From JACMQX01 sp044225675 (lineage in GTDB: Bacteria; Pseudomonadota; Gammaproteobacteria; Burkholderiales; Burkholderiaceae_C): a stretch of 64,000 nt of DNA. The translations under genes and the position numbers were made by a program. Positions 27,258 through 37,053 of the stretch are shown piece after piece. Numbering within the stretch: position 1 is the stretch's first letter; each line of letters opens with the position of its first letter. Location: NCBI GenBank assembly GCA_044225675.1, contig JBGAIH010000002.1, positions 167,761 to 231,760 on the forward strand, written 5' to 3'. Under the pieces are notes generated by a model. The model saw only the letters and a list, made by a program, of their open reading frames with translations, ran no database searches and was not told the origin of the DNA.

Positions 27258-28349
27258 TTAGAACGAGTGGACCACGCCCATGCCGAAGTACGTCGGGTTG
27301 GACGGGATGGCATCGCGGCCAGCAGCGGTAGCGGTGGCAGCCAGCGCGCCCACGGCGGCAACACCGCTCTGACGGCCGTAGTCGGCGTACAGCTTGGTGC
27401 GCTTGGACAGGTTGTAGCCAGCGAACAGTTCCGTGGCCTTGACCTTGGAGTCGCTGTTGCGAGCGTACTGAGCACCGACGTAGAAGGCACCGATGGGAGC
27501 CACGACGCCGATGGAAGCGCCCTTGCCGCCGTTGGCGGGGGTGGAGATGCTGCCAACGCCAACGGCGCCGACGACTTCACGACGGTTGTAAGCGGCGGAA
27601 ACCTTGGCCACGCCAAAGTCGAACGACGCACCCAGAGCGTAGGCAGTGCGCTGCACCGAGGTGGCAGCGGATTCGACCACACCAGCGACCGACAGCGGGC
27701 CGTTGGCGAAGCCGAGACCCAGGCTGAAGCGATCCTTGGCGGCAGCGGGAACGCCGATACCGTTGTTGGTGGCGTCACCCTTCAGGGTCAGACCAGCGCG
27801 AGCCGTGAAGCCGCCCATGTTGGGGGAGGCATACTGGATCTGGTCGCTACGACGCGACGAGGAGTACCACGTCACGGCGGAAACGCCAGCGCGGTCCAGA
27901 GCGGAAGAGTAGGACGTGCCGTTCAGGTCGAACTGGCCCATGGTCTTGGCAGCGACGGAGCTGGAACGGCCGAACTGGACGTCACCGAAACCGCCGGACA
28001 GACCCACCCAGGCTTCACGGCTGAACTGCAGGCCGTTGGCGCCACCGGCCAGATCCAGACCGCCAGACTGCAGGTTGAAGTTGGCCTTCAGACCGCCGCC
28101 CAGGTCTTCGCTGCCGCGGAAGCCGATCACGCTGGTGCTGTTGAAGCCGTCCTTGCCGGTACCCGAGCCGCCCACGAAGGCAGCAGCGGCGGGCAGGCCG
28201 TAGCCTTCGCCGTTGTTCAGGCCGAACTTACCACCCTTGACCTTGCCGAAGCCGACGTCGAGCACGCCGTACAGGGTCACGGAAGATTGGGCAGAGGCAA
28301 CACCGACGACAGCCAGGGCAGCCAGCGCAACTAGGGATTTTTTCATCAT
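27258..28349 (-). CDS. Outer-membrane porin (Gram-negative porin, Porin_4 type)
   Basis: 363 residues starting at tandem ATGs (28349/28346) about nine bases after GGAG. The signal peptide MKKSLVALAALAVVGVASAQ is followed by SSVTLYGVLDVGF, the typical first strand of betaproteobacterial general porins. RGSEDLGGGLKANFNLQSG and the terminal strand ending VVHSF (aromatic C-terminal residue for outer-membrane insertion) are also present. It forms a trimeric 16-stranded barrel for diffusion of small solutes. Codon use is restricted, as in abundant proteins. Confidence 0.95.
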   Translation of the reverse strand: MMKKSLVALAALAVVGVASAQSSVTLYGVLDVGFGKVKGGKFGLNNGEGYGLPAAAAFVGGSGTGKDGFNSTSVIGFRGSEDLGGGLKANFNLQSGGLDLAGGANGLQFSREAWVGLSGGFGDVQFGRSSSVAAKTMGQFDLNGTSYSSALDRAGVSAVTWYSSSRRSDQIQYASPNMGGFTARAGLTLKGDATNNGIGVPAAAKDRFSLGLGFANGPLSVAGVVESAATSVQRTAYALGASFDFGVAKVSAAYNRREVVGAVGVGSISTPANGGKGASIGVVAPIGAFYVGAQYARNSDSKVKATELFAGYNLSKRTKLYADYGRQSGVAAVGALAATATAAGRDAIPSNPTYFGMGVVHSF

Positions 28350-28704
28350 TGCAAGTTTCTCCAAGGTTAAACATAGGGCACCGGTGCGGGGGGTTCATTC
28401 GGATGCTGGCACCTTTGTGCTCCCGCCGGTTCCCCGGGCCAACCTCCCCTTCTGGGAAGTTGGTGTTATTGCACCAGAGCGCAGAGTTCTTCGCAAAGGA
28501 TTTAACCTGTTTGAGGTCATTCCGTTGCACCCCTGCAACAAGAAACTTGGCACGTGTTGAAGCCCCGCAACGGGCGGGCGCGCAAAGTCTGACGCGAAAT
28601 GAAAAGCATGATCTGTGCCACTAATGAAAATGGCCTCACTTCATCCTGCCGGTCTACTGTACCGGACTGCAACATCACAGCGTCCCCGCGACCATAATTC
28701 CGGC
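28350..28704. other. Intergenic region between porin and coq7
   Basis: 355 bases with no gene that I can support. It should hold the promoters of both divergent genes. An inverted repeat TTGCA-CCCC-TGCAA lies at 28525-28538. On the minus strand TGCAAC, an 18-base spacer and TTAAAT could be the porin promoter, which would give a leader of roughly 140 bases. A CATAAT hexamer at 28693 lies too close to the coq7 ATG to be convincing. Confidence 0.4.
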
Positions 28705-29337
28705 ATGCCGCAATCACCTGCCGACGCACTCATCGGTCTTGCCGACTCCGCACTTCGCACCATGTTCGCCCCGGCCACATCCAGCCGTCCGTGTCCGACG
28801 GTGCCGGAGAAGGAAACGCAGCTGGCCCCCGCAGAACGTGAACTCTCGGGCGCGCTGATGCGCGTCAATCACGTGGGCGAGGTCTGCGCGCAGGCGCTCT
28901 ACACGGCGCAGGCCTTTGCCACGGCCAATCCGCAACTGCGACGCCATTTCGAGGAAGCGGCTCGCGAGGAAACCGATCACCTCGCCTGGACGCACCAGCG
29001 TCTTGACGAGCTTGGCGCGCGGCCCTCGCTTCTCAATCCGTTCTGGTATGCGGGCGCCTTTGGGCTGGGCCTGCTGGCAGGCCGCCTGGGCGACCGCGCC
29101 AGCCTGGGTTTCGTGGTGGAGACCGAGCGACAGGTCGAGGCCCATCTCGAAAGCCACCTGAGCCGGCTGCCCGTCGGCGACCACGCCTCGCGCGCCATCG
29201 TCACGCAGATGAAGGACGACGAAGCCCGGCACGCAGCCCAGGCACGGGACGCCGGCGCCGCTGAACTGCCGGCACCCGTGCGGGCCCTGATGGCCGCAGC
29301 CGCCCGCGTCATGACAAGCACGGCACACCGGATCTGA
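28705..29337 (+). CDS. coq7: 3-demethoxyubiquinol 3-hydroxylase Coq7 (UbiF-equivalent)
   Basis: 210 residues from the ATG at 28705. Di-iron ligands of the Coq7 family are in place: Glu59 (VNHVGEV), Glu89 and His92 (REETDHLAW), Glu141 (VETE), and Glu173/His176 (DDEARH). It hydroxylates the ubiquinone ring late in ubiquinone biosynthesis at the inner membrane, replacing UbiF in many betaproteobacteria. It is monocistronic, with a 136-base gap before the convergent OsmC gene. Confidence 0.95.
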   Translation: MPQSPADALIGLADSALRTMFAPATSSRPCPTVPEKETQLAPAERELSGALMRVNHVGEVCAQALYTAQAFATANPQLRRHFEEAAREETDHLAWTHQRLDELGARPSLLNPFWYAGAFGLGLLAGRLGDRASLGFVVETERQVEAHLESHLSRLPVGDHASRAIVTQMKDDEARHAAQARDAGAAELPAPVRALMAAAARVMTSTAHRI

Positions 29338-29473
29338 CCCTTTGGACAAACTTGTCAGGCAGGCCCGGCCCGACAGCCCGCCGGTTGCGGCCGCAGGGGC
29401 GCCAAGCAACCGCAGGTGAAGACGGCAACGCGCTGCTGGCACGCACCCCGTGCCGACCGCAGCAGTCCGCGGC

Positions 29474-29923
29474 TCAGGCTTCGACGACTTCGAAGCTGGT
29501 CGTGATGGTCGCCGTCTTGCCCAGCATGATGCTGGCCGAGCAGTATTTCTCGTGACTCATGGCAATGGCGCGCTCCACGGCCGCCGGCGGCACACCCTTG
29601 CCCGTGACGGTGAAGTGCATGTGGATCGCAGTGAAGACCTTCGGGTCCACCGCCGCACGCTCCGAGGTGAGCTTGACGGAGCAGCCGCGCACGTCATGGC
29701 GTCCGCGCTTGAGGATCAGCACCACGTCGTAGGCGGTGCAACCGCCCGTGCCCGCCAGCACCGTCTCCATGGGACGAGGCGCCAGATTCTGGCCGCCGTT
29801 CTCGGGCTTGGCGGTGTCGGGCGCGCCGTCCATGTTGAGGATGTGGCCGCTGCCGGTTTCGGCAACGAAGCCCATGCCCGAACGCGTCCCGGCTGCGCCG
29901 GTCCAACTCACTGTGCATTCCAT
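29474..29923 (-). CDS. OsmC-family protein
   Basis: 149 residues with the OsmC/YhfA pattern. The two redox Cys are at residues 62 (GTGGCTAYDVV) and 128 (KYCSAS), with NLAPRPMETVLAG in front. OsmC proteins reduce organic hydroperoxides; the YhfA-like subgroup is less studied. The protein is cytoplasmic. It is convergent with coq7 and divergent from the ilvA region. Confidence 0.9.
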   Translation of the reverse strand: MECTVSWTGAAGTRSGMGFVAETGSGHILNMDGAPDTAKPENGGQNLAPRPMETVLAGTGGCTAYDVVLILKRGRHDVRGCSVKLTSERAAVDPKVFTAIHMHFTVTGKGVPPAAVERAIAMSHEKYCSASIMLGKTATITTSFEVVEA

Positions 29924-30011
29924 CGGTTCACCTTTTCAATCAAATGCGCTTGATCTGAATAAATTTCGCTAATAAAGCGAAAAACGTCTCAATCTGATAC
30001 GAGTTGCGATG

Positions 30012-30039
30012 TTGCGTCGCAGCAAAACTTCGCTACACT
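30012..30039 (+). promoter_or_regulatory. Putative sigma70 promoter upstream of ilvA / small RNA
   Basis: TTGCGT (30012-30017), a 16-base spacer and TACACT (30034-30039). Transcription would begin near 30046 and meet the hairpin terminator at 30114-30145. Confidence 0.4.
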
Positions 30040-30045
30040 GCAGTC

Positions 30046-30145
30046 ATTGCATGTCGTCGAATGACTTCTTCGGCATCACGATTGTCTCCTCCACCCTCCG
30101 AAAAGGTGGATTCAGCCCCGAATCGCAAGATTCGGGGCTTTTTTC
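30046..30145 (+). ncRNA. Candidate ~100-nt small RNA (or terminated ilvA leader)
   Basis: A promoter-like pair ends at 30039 and a strong terminator ends at 30145, bracketing about 100 bases with no credible gene. Inside, TCCACC and GGTGGA (30090-30113) pair around a loop containing CTCCG, and an unpaired TCTCCTCC run precedes it, a sequence complementary to ribosome-binding sites. A reading frame from ATG 30051 would lack a ribosome site and begin only ~5 bases from the predicted transcript start. An alternative is an attenuator leader for ilvA, whose ATG is 84 bases downstream of the terminator. Coordinates are approximate. Confidence 0.35.
30114..30145 (+). terminator. Rho-independent terminator upstream of ilvA
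   Basis: AGCCCCGAATC-gcaa-GATTCGGGGCT is an 11-bp perfect stem followed by TTTTTTC. No annotated gene ends just before it on this strand, so it ends either a small RNA or a truncated ilvA leader transcript. Confidence 0.85.
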
Positions 30146-30228
30146 TTGGGGGCGGCTCCCGGCTCTCCTCGCGCCGTCTGCCGGGGCTCTTCCCGACGGG
30201 ACCTATGATCGCGCCTGGAAAGCACACC

Positions 30229-31803
<1,575 letters not shown>

Positions 31804-31860
31804 GTGCCGGCGCCGCGCGCCGACGCGGCAAGGTCACGCGAACCTGCAACAATCGCCCGC

Positions 31861-32667
31861 GTGACCTTCATCCGCCACTTCCTGGTGGCCCTCCAGTTCT
31901 TCACCCGCATTCCCGTGACCGGGCGCCTGGCCGTCTGGGTCGGATACAGCCCGCAGATGCTGCAGGCCAGCGCCGCGCACTTTCCGGGCGTGGGCTGGAT
32001 CGTCGCCCTTGCCGCCTGTGCTGTCTACGCGGCCATTTCGGCCTTCTGGCCCGCGACCGCCTTCACGCCCCTGGTCGCGGCCGTGCTCTGCACCGTCGCA
32101 ACGGTGATGGTCACTGGCGGATTTCACGAGGACGGACTGGCCGACGTCGCCGACGGCCTGGGCGGCAGCCTGGACCGGCAACGGGCGCTCGACATCATGA
32201 AGGACTCGCGCATCGGCGCCTTCGGCGCCATGGCGCTGGTGCTCGCCCTGCTCGCCAAGGTGTCGCTGCTGGCCAGCCTGGGAGCGACGGCGCCCGAGGC
32301 AGCGCTCGCGGCGCTCGCCGGCGCGCACGTGCTGTCGCGCTTTGCCCCGCTCCTGCTGATCCGGACGCTGCCGCACGTCGGCGACAGCGCCACCTCCAAG
32401 AGCAAACCGCTCGCCGACCGCATCAGCCTGCCCGCGCTGGCGGTCGCACTGGCCTGGTGCGTGCCGCCACTCGCGCTTGCCTGTGCGGTCTGGGGCGCCG
32501 CTCCCACGGCCTGCGCCGTTGCCGCCACAGGCCTGGCGCTGCTGTGGATGGGGCGCCTGTTCGCCCGGCGGCTTGAGGGTTTCACTGGCGACTGCCTGGG
32601 TGCGACTCAGCAGGTCTGCGAAATCGCCTTCTACCTGGGTGCCTCGCTGGCCCTTGCCGCACCATGA
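31861..32667 (+). CDS. cobS: Adenosylcobinamide-GDP ribazoletransferase (cobalamin synthase)
   Basis: 268 residues from the GTG at 31861 (VTFIRHFLVALQFFTRIPV, the usual CobS start). The key motif GGFHEDGLADVADGLGG is followed by IMKDSRIGAFGAMAL, with several membrane helices. It joins adenosyl-GDP-cobinamide to alpha-ribazole at the inner membrane to finish the cobalamin nucleotide loop. The end overlaps the next gene by 4 bases (ATGA). No cobalamin riboswitch was recognised upstream. Confidence 0.93.
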   Translation: MTFIRHFLVALQFFTRIPVTGRLAVWVGYSPQMLQASAAHFPGVGWIVALAACAVYAAISAFWPATAFTPLVAAVLCTVATVMVTGGFHEDGLADVADGLGGSLDRQRALDIMKDSRIGAFGAMALVLALLAKVSLLASLGATAPEAALAALAGAHVLSRFAPLLLIRTLPHVGDSATSKSKPLADRISLPALAVALAWCVPPLALACAVWGAAPTACAVAATGLALLWMGRLFARRLEGFTGDCLGATQQVCEIAFYLGASLALAAP

Positions 32668-33278
32668 AGCTGTGGCTGGTGCGCCATGCCCGGCCCCTGG
32701 TGGCAGACGGCACCTGCTACGGCGCCCTCGACGTCCCAGCCGACGAGCAAGCCACCCGAGCCGCCGCCCAGTCCCTTGCCAGCCTGCTTCCGGCCGGAGC
32801 CCGTGTGTGGACCTCGCCGCTGCGCCGCTGCCTGCAGCTGGCCGACGCACTCGGCTACGGACAGGGCCAGAACCAAGGAAGCGCAACCGCTGAGCCGCGC
32901 CTTGCCGAGATGGACTTCGGGGCGTGGGAGGGGCGTCCGTGGACCGATATCGGCGAAGCGGCCTTGAGTGCCTGGACGGCCGACTTCCCTCGCCATCGAC
33001 CGGGCGGCGGCGAGTCGGTCTGTCTCTTCATGGAGCGCGTGGCCCGGGCGCTGGACGATGCACGCGCCGACCGTCACGCCCATCCCGCCGAGGCGGCGCA
33101 CCCCGTCTGGATCACGCATGCAGGCGTGATCCGTGCGGTCCGTCTGATCGCAAGCGGCGTGCGCCGGATCGAAAGTGCGAGCCAGTGGCCCCGGGACGAG
33201 ATACCTTTCGGCGCTTGCGTCTGCGTGACCTTGCCAGAGGAAGCGGGGGCCGCGCCCGTTCAGCAGCAACGCCCCTGA
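32664..33278 (+). CDS. cobC: Histidine phosphatase, probable alpha-ribazole phosphatase
   Basis: 204 residues of the phosphoglycerate-mutase-like histidine phosphatase family. The motif LVRHARP (His8 phosphorylated) has Ala where most relatives have Gly. The second catalytic His is in VWITHAGVIRA, and LAEMDFGAWEGRPW matches CobC-type enzymes. It is translationally coupled to cobS, which supports a role in dephosphorylating alpha-ribazole 5'-phosphate for cobalamin assembly. Confidence 0.85.
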   Translation: MKLWLVRHARPLVADGTCYGALDVPADEQATRAAAQSLASLLPAGARVWTSPLRRCLQLADALGYGQGQNQGSATAEPRLAEMDFGAWEGRPWTDIGEAALSAWTADFPRHRPGGGESVCLFMERVARALDDARADRHAHPAEAAHPVWITHAGVIRAVRLIASGVRRIESASQWPRDEIPFGACVCVTLPEEAGAAPVQQQRP

Positions 33279-33300
33279 ATCGAGACGCCGACGGAGGACT

Positions 33301-33969
33301 TCAGGGCGAAGGGGCAGGGGCCGGCGTTGCAGACGCCGCCTCGCCGCCGGGCCGGGAGCCGGCCGGCCGGCCGAAAGCCCGGCGACGCTCGGCCTCGGCC
33401 TGGGCCGACATGCCAGGAGCGGCCTGCGTGGGTTGAGCCGCAGGCGCGGGCTGCGGAGCCGGCATGGGCACGGTCGGCGCACCGGCGTAACGTGCAGGCG
33501 CGGCGCCCGCAGCACCGCCAGCCCCTGCACGGACGGGCATTTCCAGCAGCACCGACGGCGGGCCGTCCGCCGATGGCGCCAGGGCCGCCGAACGCGGCCC
33601 CACCGACTGCAGCACCAGGCTGCCATCCACCGTCGCACCCACGCGGAAGGGCTTGGCGGGCTTGCCGTCCACCGCGATCAGCGCGGCGCCCTGGCGTGAC
33701 GATCCGGCCACCACACCCACCAGGGCAAAGCGGCTGGCAGCGGCCTGGGCAACCGGCGCGGCAGCCGCAGCAGGCACGGCACCGAGCAAGCGGGCCACCC
33801 GCTCGGGATCGGCCTGCGCGGCGGCTGCGGGCGGCACGACGGCAGCGGCAGGGCCCGCCGGGCTCGCGCCCAGGCGCAGCCCCCAGTAGGCGGCACTCGC
33901 CACCGCGAGCGCCCAGACAACAAATGTTGCAAGACGCAAACCCCACCTGCTTTGCGGAACAGTCAGCAT
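33301..33969 (-). CDS. gspC: Type II secretion system protein C (GspC), short form
   Basis: 222 residues. A short cytoplasmic start and one membrane helix (LATFVVWALAVASAAYWGL) are followed by an Ala/Pro linker and the HR (T2SSC) domain (~75-155; FALVGVVAGSSRQGAALIAVDG, FRVGATVDGSLVLQSVG). The C-terminal ~60 residues are Pro/Ala-rich with no PDZ or coiled-coil domain. It couples the inner-membrane platform to the secretin GspD through the HR domain. It is divergent from gspG, with a 53-base gap, unlike systems where gspC heads the operon. Confidence 0.85.
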   Translation of the reverse strand: MLTVPQSRWGLRLATFVVWALAVASAAYWGLRLGASPAGPAAAVVPPAAAAQADPERVARLLGAVPAAAAAPVAQAAASRFALVGVVAGSSRQGAALIAVDGKPAKPFRVGATVDGSLVLQSVGPRSAALAPSADGPPSVLLEMPVRAGAGGAAGAAPARYAGAPTVPMPAPQPAPAAQPTQAAPGMSAQAEAERRRAFGRPAGSRPGGEAASATPAPAPSP

Positions 33970-34022
33970 GCGGGGATTATCATTCAGCGCAGATTCAGCA
34001 TTCCCAGCCTCCCCATCCAGCC

Positions 34023-34451
34023 ATGAAACACATCCAGACCCAACGACAACGCGGCTTCACCCTGATCGAGCTCATGGTGGTGCTGGTCATCATCGGGGTG
34101 CTGGCGGCGCTGATCGTGCCCAACGTCCTGGACCGCGCGGACGATGCCCGCGTCACCGCCGCCCGCACCGACGTCAACAACGTGATGCAGGCGCTCAAGC
34201 TCTACCGCCTGGACAACCAGCGCTACCCGACGGCCGAGCAGGGCCTGCAGGCGCTGATCGCCAAGCCCACCGGCGGCCCGATTCCCGGCAACTGGAAGCC
34301 CTATCTCGAAAAGCTGCCCAGCGATCCCTGGGGCCGCCCGTACCAGTACCTCAATCCGGGCGTCAAGGGCGAGATCGACGTCATGTCCTTCGGCGCGGAC
34401 GGCCAGGCAGGCGGCGAGGGCAAGAATGCGGACATCGGCAGCTGGCAGTGA
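34023..34451 (+). CDS. gspG: Type II secretion major pseudopilin GspG
   Basis: 142 residues. The prepilin leader ends QRG before FTLIELMVVLVIIGVLAAL (cleavage Gly, Phe+1, Glu+5). The C-terminal domain has the GspG features YPTAEQGLQALIAKP, DPWGRPYQY and FGADGQAGGEGKNADI (calcium-binding loop). It builds the periplasmic pseudopilus shaft that pushes substrates through GspD. It is the first gene of the gspGHIJKLMNDE-F run. Confidence 0.97.
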   Translation: MKHIQTQRQRGFTLIELMVVLVIIGVLAALIVPNVLDRADDARVTAARTDVNNVMQALKLYRLDNQRYPTAEQGLQALIAKPTGGPIPGNWKPYLEKLPSDPWGRPYQYLNPGVKGEIDVMSFGADGQAGGEGKNADIGSWQ

Positions 34452-34452
34452 G

Positions 34453-34905
34453 GTGAGCCGCTGGCGCGCCACCCGCCGCTGCGGGCCGCGCAGACTCGGC
34501 TTCACCCTGCTGGAGCTGCTCGTGGTCATTGCCATCATCGCGCTCGGAAGCGCCGGCGTCACCTTCGCCATGCGCGACGCCTCCCAGACCCAGCTCGAAC
34601 GGGAAGCCCAGCGCCTGGCCGCCCTGCTGGAATCGGCCCGGGCGCAGTCCCGCGCGAGCGGCCAGACGGTGCGCTGGCGCGTCACGCCCGAGGGCTTCCG
34701 CTTCGAAGGACTGGCCGTGGACACGCTGCCCCGCAGCTGGCTCGCGCCTGGCATCTCGGCCAGCGGCCCCGCCAGCGTGCAGTTGGGGCCGGACCCGATC
34801 ATCGGGCGGCAATCGATCCTGCTGTCGGCTGCCGGCGGCCGCGTCCTGCGTGTGGAAACCGATGGCCTGCGGCCGTTTGCGGTGCAAGCCGGAGACTCGC
34901 CGTGA
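34453..34905 (+). CDS. gspH: Type II secretion minor pseudopilin GspH
   Basis: 150 residues from the GTG at 34453, one base after the gspG stop. An ATG at 34426 inside gspG with a GAGG upstream is an alternative that would lengthen the leader by nine residues. The leader ends RLG before FTLLELLVVIAII, with Glu+5. A GspH-like beta-rich domain follows (WRVTPEGFRFEGL). It is a pseudopilus tip component. It overlaps gspI by 4 bases. Confidence 0.88.
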   Translation: MSRWRATRRCGPRRLGFTLLELLVVIAIIALGSAGVTFAMRDASQTQLEREAQRLAALLESARAQSRASGQTVRWRVTPEGFRFEGLAVDTLPRSWLAPGISASGPASVQLGPDPIIGRQSILLSAAGGRVLRVETDGLRPFAVQAGDSP

Positions 34906-35285
34906 CGCGTCTGCCCGGCTGCCTTGCATCCCGCAGAAGCCACGGCTTCACGCTCATCGAGATCCTCGTGGCGCTCGGCATCGTCGCCATTGCCCTGACG
35001 GCCGGGCTGCAGGCCACGGCCGGGCTGGCCAACAACGCGCGGCGCCAGTCCGACATGCTGCTGGCCCACATCTGCGCCGAAAACGAGCTGGCCAAGGTCC
35101 GCCTGGCCAAGCAGATGCCCGGTGTGGGTGACAGCACCGTCGTCTGCGAGCAGGCCGGCACCAGCTACAACGTGGCCGTCTCGGTGCTGCCCACCCCCAA
35201 TCCCAGCTTTCGACGGGTCGATGCGCAGGTGTTCGACGGCAACTCGCCCGTGCTGAAGCTGTCGACCGTCGTGGGGAGGTTCTGA
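34902..35285 (+). CDS. gspI: Type II secretion minor pseudopilin GspI
   Basis: 127 residues from a GTG that overlaps the gspH stop (GTGA). The leader ends SHG before FTLIEILVALGIVAIAL with Glu+5. The C-terminal part (ENELAKVRLAKQMPGVGDS) is typical of GspI, which nucleates the GspI-J-K tip complex. It shares one base with the gspJ start (TGATG). Confidence 0.92.
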   Translation: MTRLPGCLASRRSHGFTLIEILVALGIVAIALTAGLQATAGLANNARRQSDMLLAHICAENELAKVRLAKQMPGVGDSTVVCEQAGTSYNVAVSVLPTPNPSFRRVDAQVFDGNSPVLKLSTVVGRF

Positions 35286-35965
35286 TGCGCGGGGTCCGCT
35301 CCATCACCTCCCGGGCGGCGGGCTTCACGCTCATCGAACTGCTCGTCGCCATCACCATCATGGCGCTGCTGGCCGTGCTGAGCTGGCGCGGGCTGGATGG
35401 CATGGCCAGGGCGCAGGCGCAGACCCAGGCCCGGGCCGACGAGGTGCTCACCCTGCAGGCCGGCCTGGCCCAATGGGGCGCCGACCTCGACGCGGTGATC
35501 CAGATGCCGCGTCAGAACGCCATCGACTGGGACGGGCGCGCGCTGCGCCTGACGCGGCGCAGCAGCGGCGCGCCCTGGGACGGTGTCCTGGTCGTGGCCT
35601 GGACGCGCCGCAACACCGAAGCCGGCGGCCGCTGGCTGCGCTGGCAGTCGCCGCCCGTGCGCTCCCGCGGCGAGTTGCAGGAAGCCTGGGAACGTGCCGG
35701 CCTGTGGGCGCAGAACCCGGGGGCCGAGGAAATGCGCCGCGAGGTCAGCGTGACGGGCCTCGATGCCTGGCAGATCTTCTTCTTTCGCGGGGACACCTGG
35801 TCGAACCCGCTGTCCAGCGACGGCGCCACGCAGCCGGCCGCCGGCAGCACGGCCGAGATTCCGGACGGCGTGCGGGTGGTGCTGAGCCTGCCGGCCGGGC
35901 AGGCCATCAGCGGAAACGTCACGCGCGACTGGGTCCGGCCCACCGTGGGCGGGGGCAAATCGTGA
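35285..35965 (+). CDS. gspJ: Type II secretion minor pseudopilin GspJ
   Basis: 226 residues. The leader ends AAG before FTLIELLVAITIMALLA (Glu+5), then the characteristic SWRGLDGMARAQ segment follows. The C-terminal beta-rich domain contains FFFRGDTWSNPLSS and PDGVRVVLSLP, usual for GspJ. It overlaps gspK by 4 bases (GTGA). Confidence 0.92.
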   Translation: MRGVRSITSRAAGFTLIELLVAITIMALLAVLSWRGLDGMARAQAQTQARADEVLTLQAGLAQWGADLDAVIQMPRQNAIDWDGRALRLTRRSSGAPWDGVLVVAWTRRNTEAGGRWLRWQSPPVRSRGELQEAWERAGLWAQNPGAEEMRREVSVTGLDAWQIFFFRGDTWSNPLSSDGATQPAAGSTAEIPDGVRVVLSLPAGQAISGNVTRDWVRPTVGGGKS

Positions 35966-36990
35966 GGGCCCGGCCGCGCCAGGGCGGCGCCGCATTGCTG
36001 GCCGCCATGCTCACCGTCACGCTCGTGGCCACCTTCGCCGCCGCCGCGATGTGGCAGCAATGGCGCAGCGTCGAAGTCGAATCGGCCGAACGCTCGCGCG
36101 TGCAGGCCGCCTGGGTGCTCACCGGGGCTCTCGACTGGGCCCGTCTCATCCTGCGCGAAGACGCGCGATCGGGCGGACCCGACCACCTGGACGAGCCCTG
36201 GGCCGTGCCCTTGCAGGAAGCCAAGCTGTCCACCTTCCTGTCGGCCGGCAAGCCCGGCGAAGGTGACACGACCGACGACGCGACCGATGCCTTCATGTCG
36301 GGGCAGATCATCGACCTGCAGTCCCGCATGAACGTCAACAACCTGGTGGAAGGCGGCCAGGTCTCGCCCGCCGCGCTGCGCAACTTTGCCAAGCTGTTCG
36401 AGCTGCTGGGCCTGCCACCGGCCCAGCTCACGGCCCTGGCCGAGAACCTGCGGTTCGCCTCCGACGTCAGCGCCGCGAACGGCTCGAGCCCGCTCGCGCC
36501 GCTTCAGCCGCAGCGGGTCGAGCAGCTGGTGTGGCTGGGTCTTTCGCCGCAGACGGTGACGCTGCTGCAGCCCTACGTCACGCTGCTGCCCGCGCGCACC
36601 CCCGTCAACCTCAACACGGCGCCTGCCGAGGTGCTCTATGCCACCGTGCCGTCGCTGGACATGGCAGGCGCCCAGCGACTTGTCGAGGCCCGCAGGCAGG
36701 CGCATTTCCGCTCGGTCAATGACGCGGCGCGCATCGCAGGCGCCGACGCCGGCGAGTTCGGCGACGGCCAGCACAGCGTCGCCACGCGCTTCTTCGAGGT
36801 CAACGGCCGGCTGCGGCTGGACCAGACCATCGTGCAGGAACGCTCGGTGCTGCAGCGTGACGGCCTGACGGTCAAGACGCTGTGGCGCGAGCGCGGGGCG
36901 GCGCCGTCCCCGGACGCCGACCTGCCGCCCGGGACAGCCCCCGCAGCGACCGGCGAGGCAGTGCCCACGGCCGAAGCCAGCGCACGCTGA
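35962..36990 (+). CDS. gspK: Type II secretion minor pseudopilin GspK
   Basis: 342 residues from the GTG at 35962 overlapping the gspJ stop; longer upstream readings are out-of-frame noise within gspJ. The leader QGGAALLAAML lacks Glu+5, normal for GspK, the pseudopilus cap. The large C-terminal region has the two helix-hairpin-helix-like segments (DLQSRMNVNNLVEGGQV and PVNLNTAPAEVLYATVP) of the family. The last ~40 residues are Pro/Ala-rich. Confidence 0.92.
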   Translation: MRARPRQGGAALLAAMLTVTLVATFAAAAMWQQWRSVEVESAERSRVQAAWVLTGALDWARLILREDARSGGPDHLDEPWAVPLQEAKLSTFLSAGKPGEGDTTDDATDAFMSGQIIDLQSRMNVNNLVEGGQVSPAALRNFAKLFELLGLPPAQLTALAENLRFASDVSAANGSSPLAPLQPQRVEQLVWLGLSPQTVTLLQPYVTLLPARTPVNLNTAPAEVLYATVPSLDMAGAQRLVEARRQAHFRSVNDAARIAGADAGEFGDGQHSVATRFFEVNGRLRLDQTIVQERSVLQRDGLTVKTLWRERGAAPSPDADLPPGTAPAATGEAVPTAEASAR

Positions 36991-37053
36991 GGCCAGCCAG
37001 CCCCGCCATCCGGCGAAGGCGCCTCGCGGGTTCTCTACAATGGCCGCCACTTC

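Noticed and set aside
30051..30150. ilv leader peptide with Ile/Val codons
   Set aside because: Only two Ile and one Val in sequence, no ribosome site, and start codon about 5 bases from the predicted transcript start.
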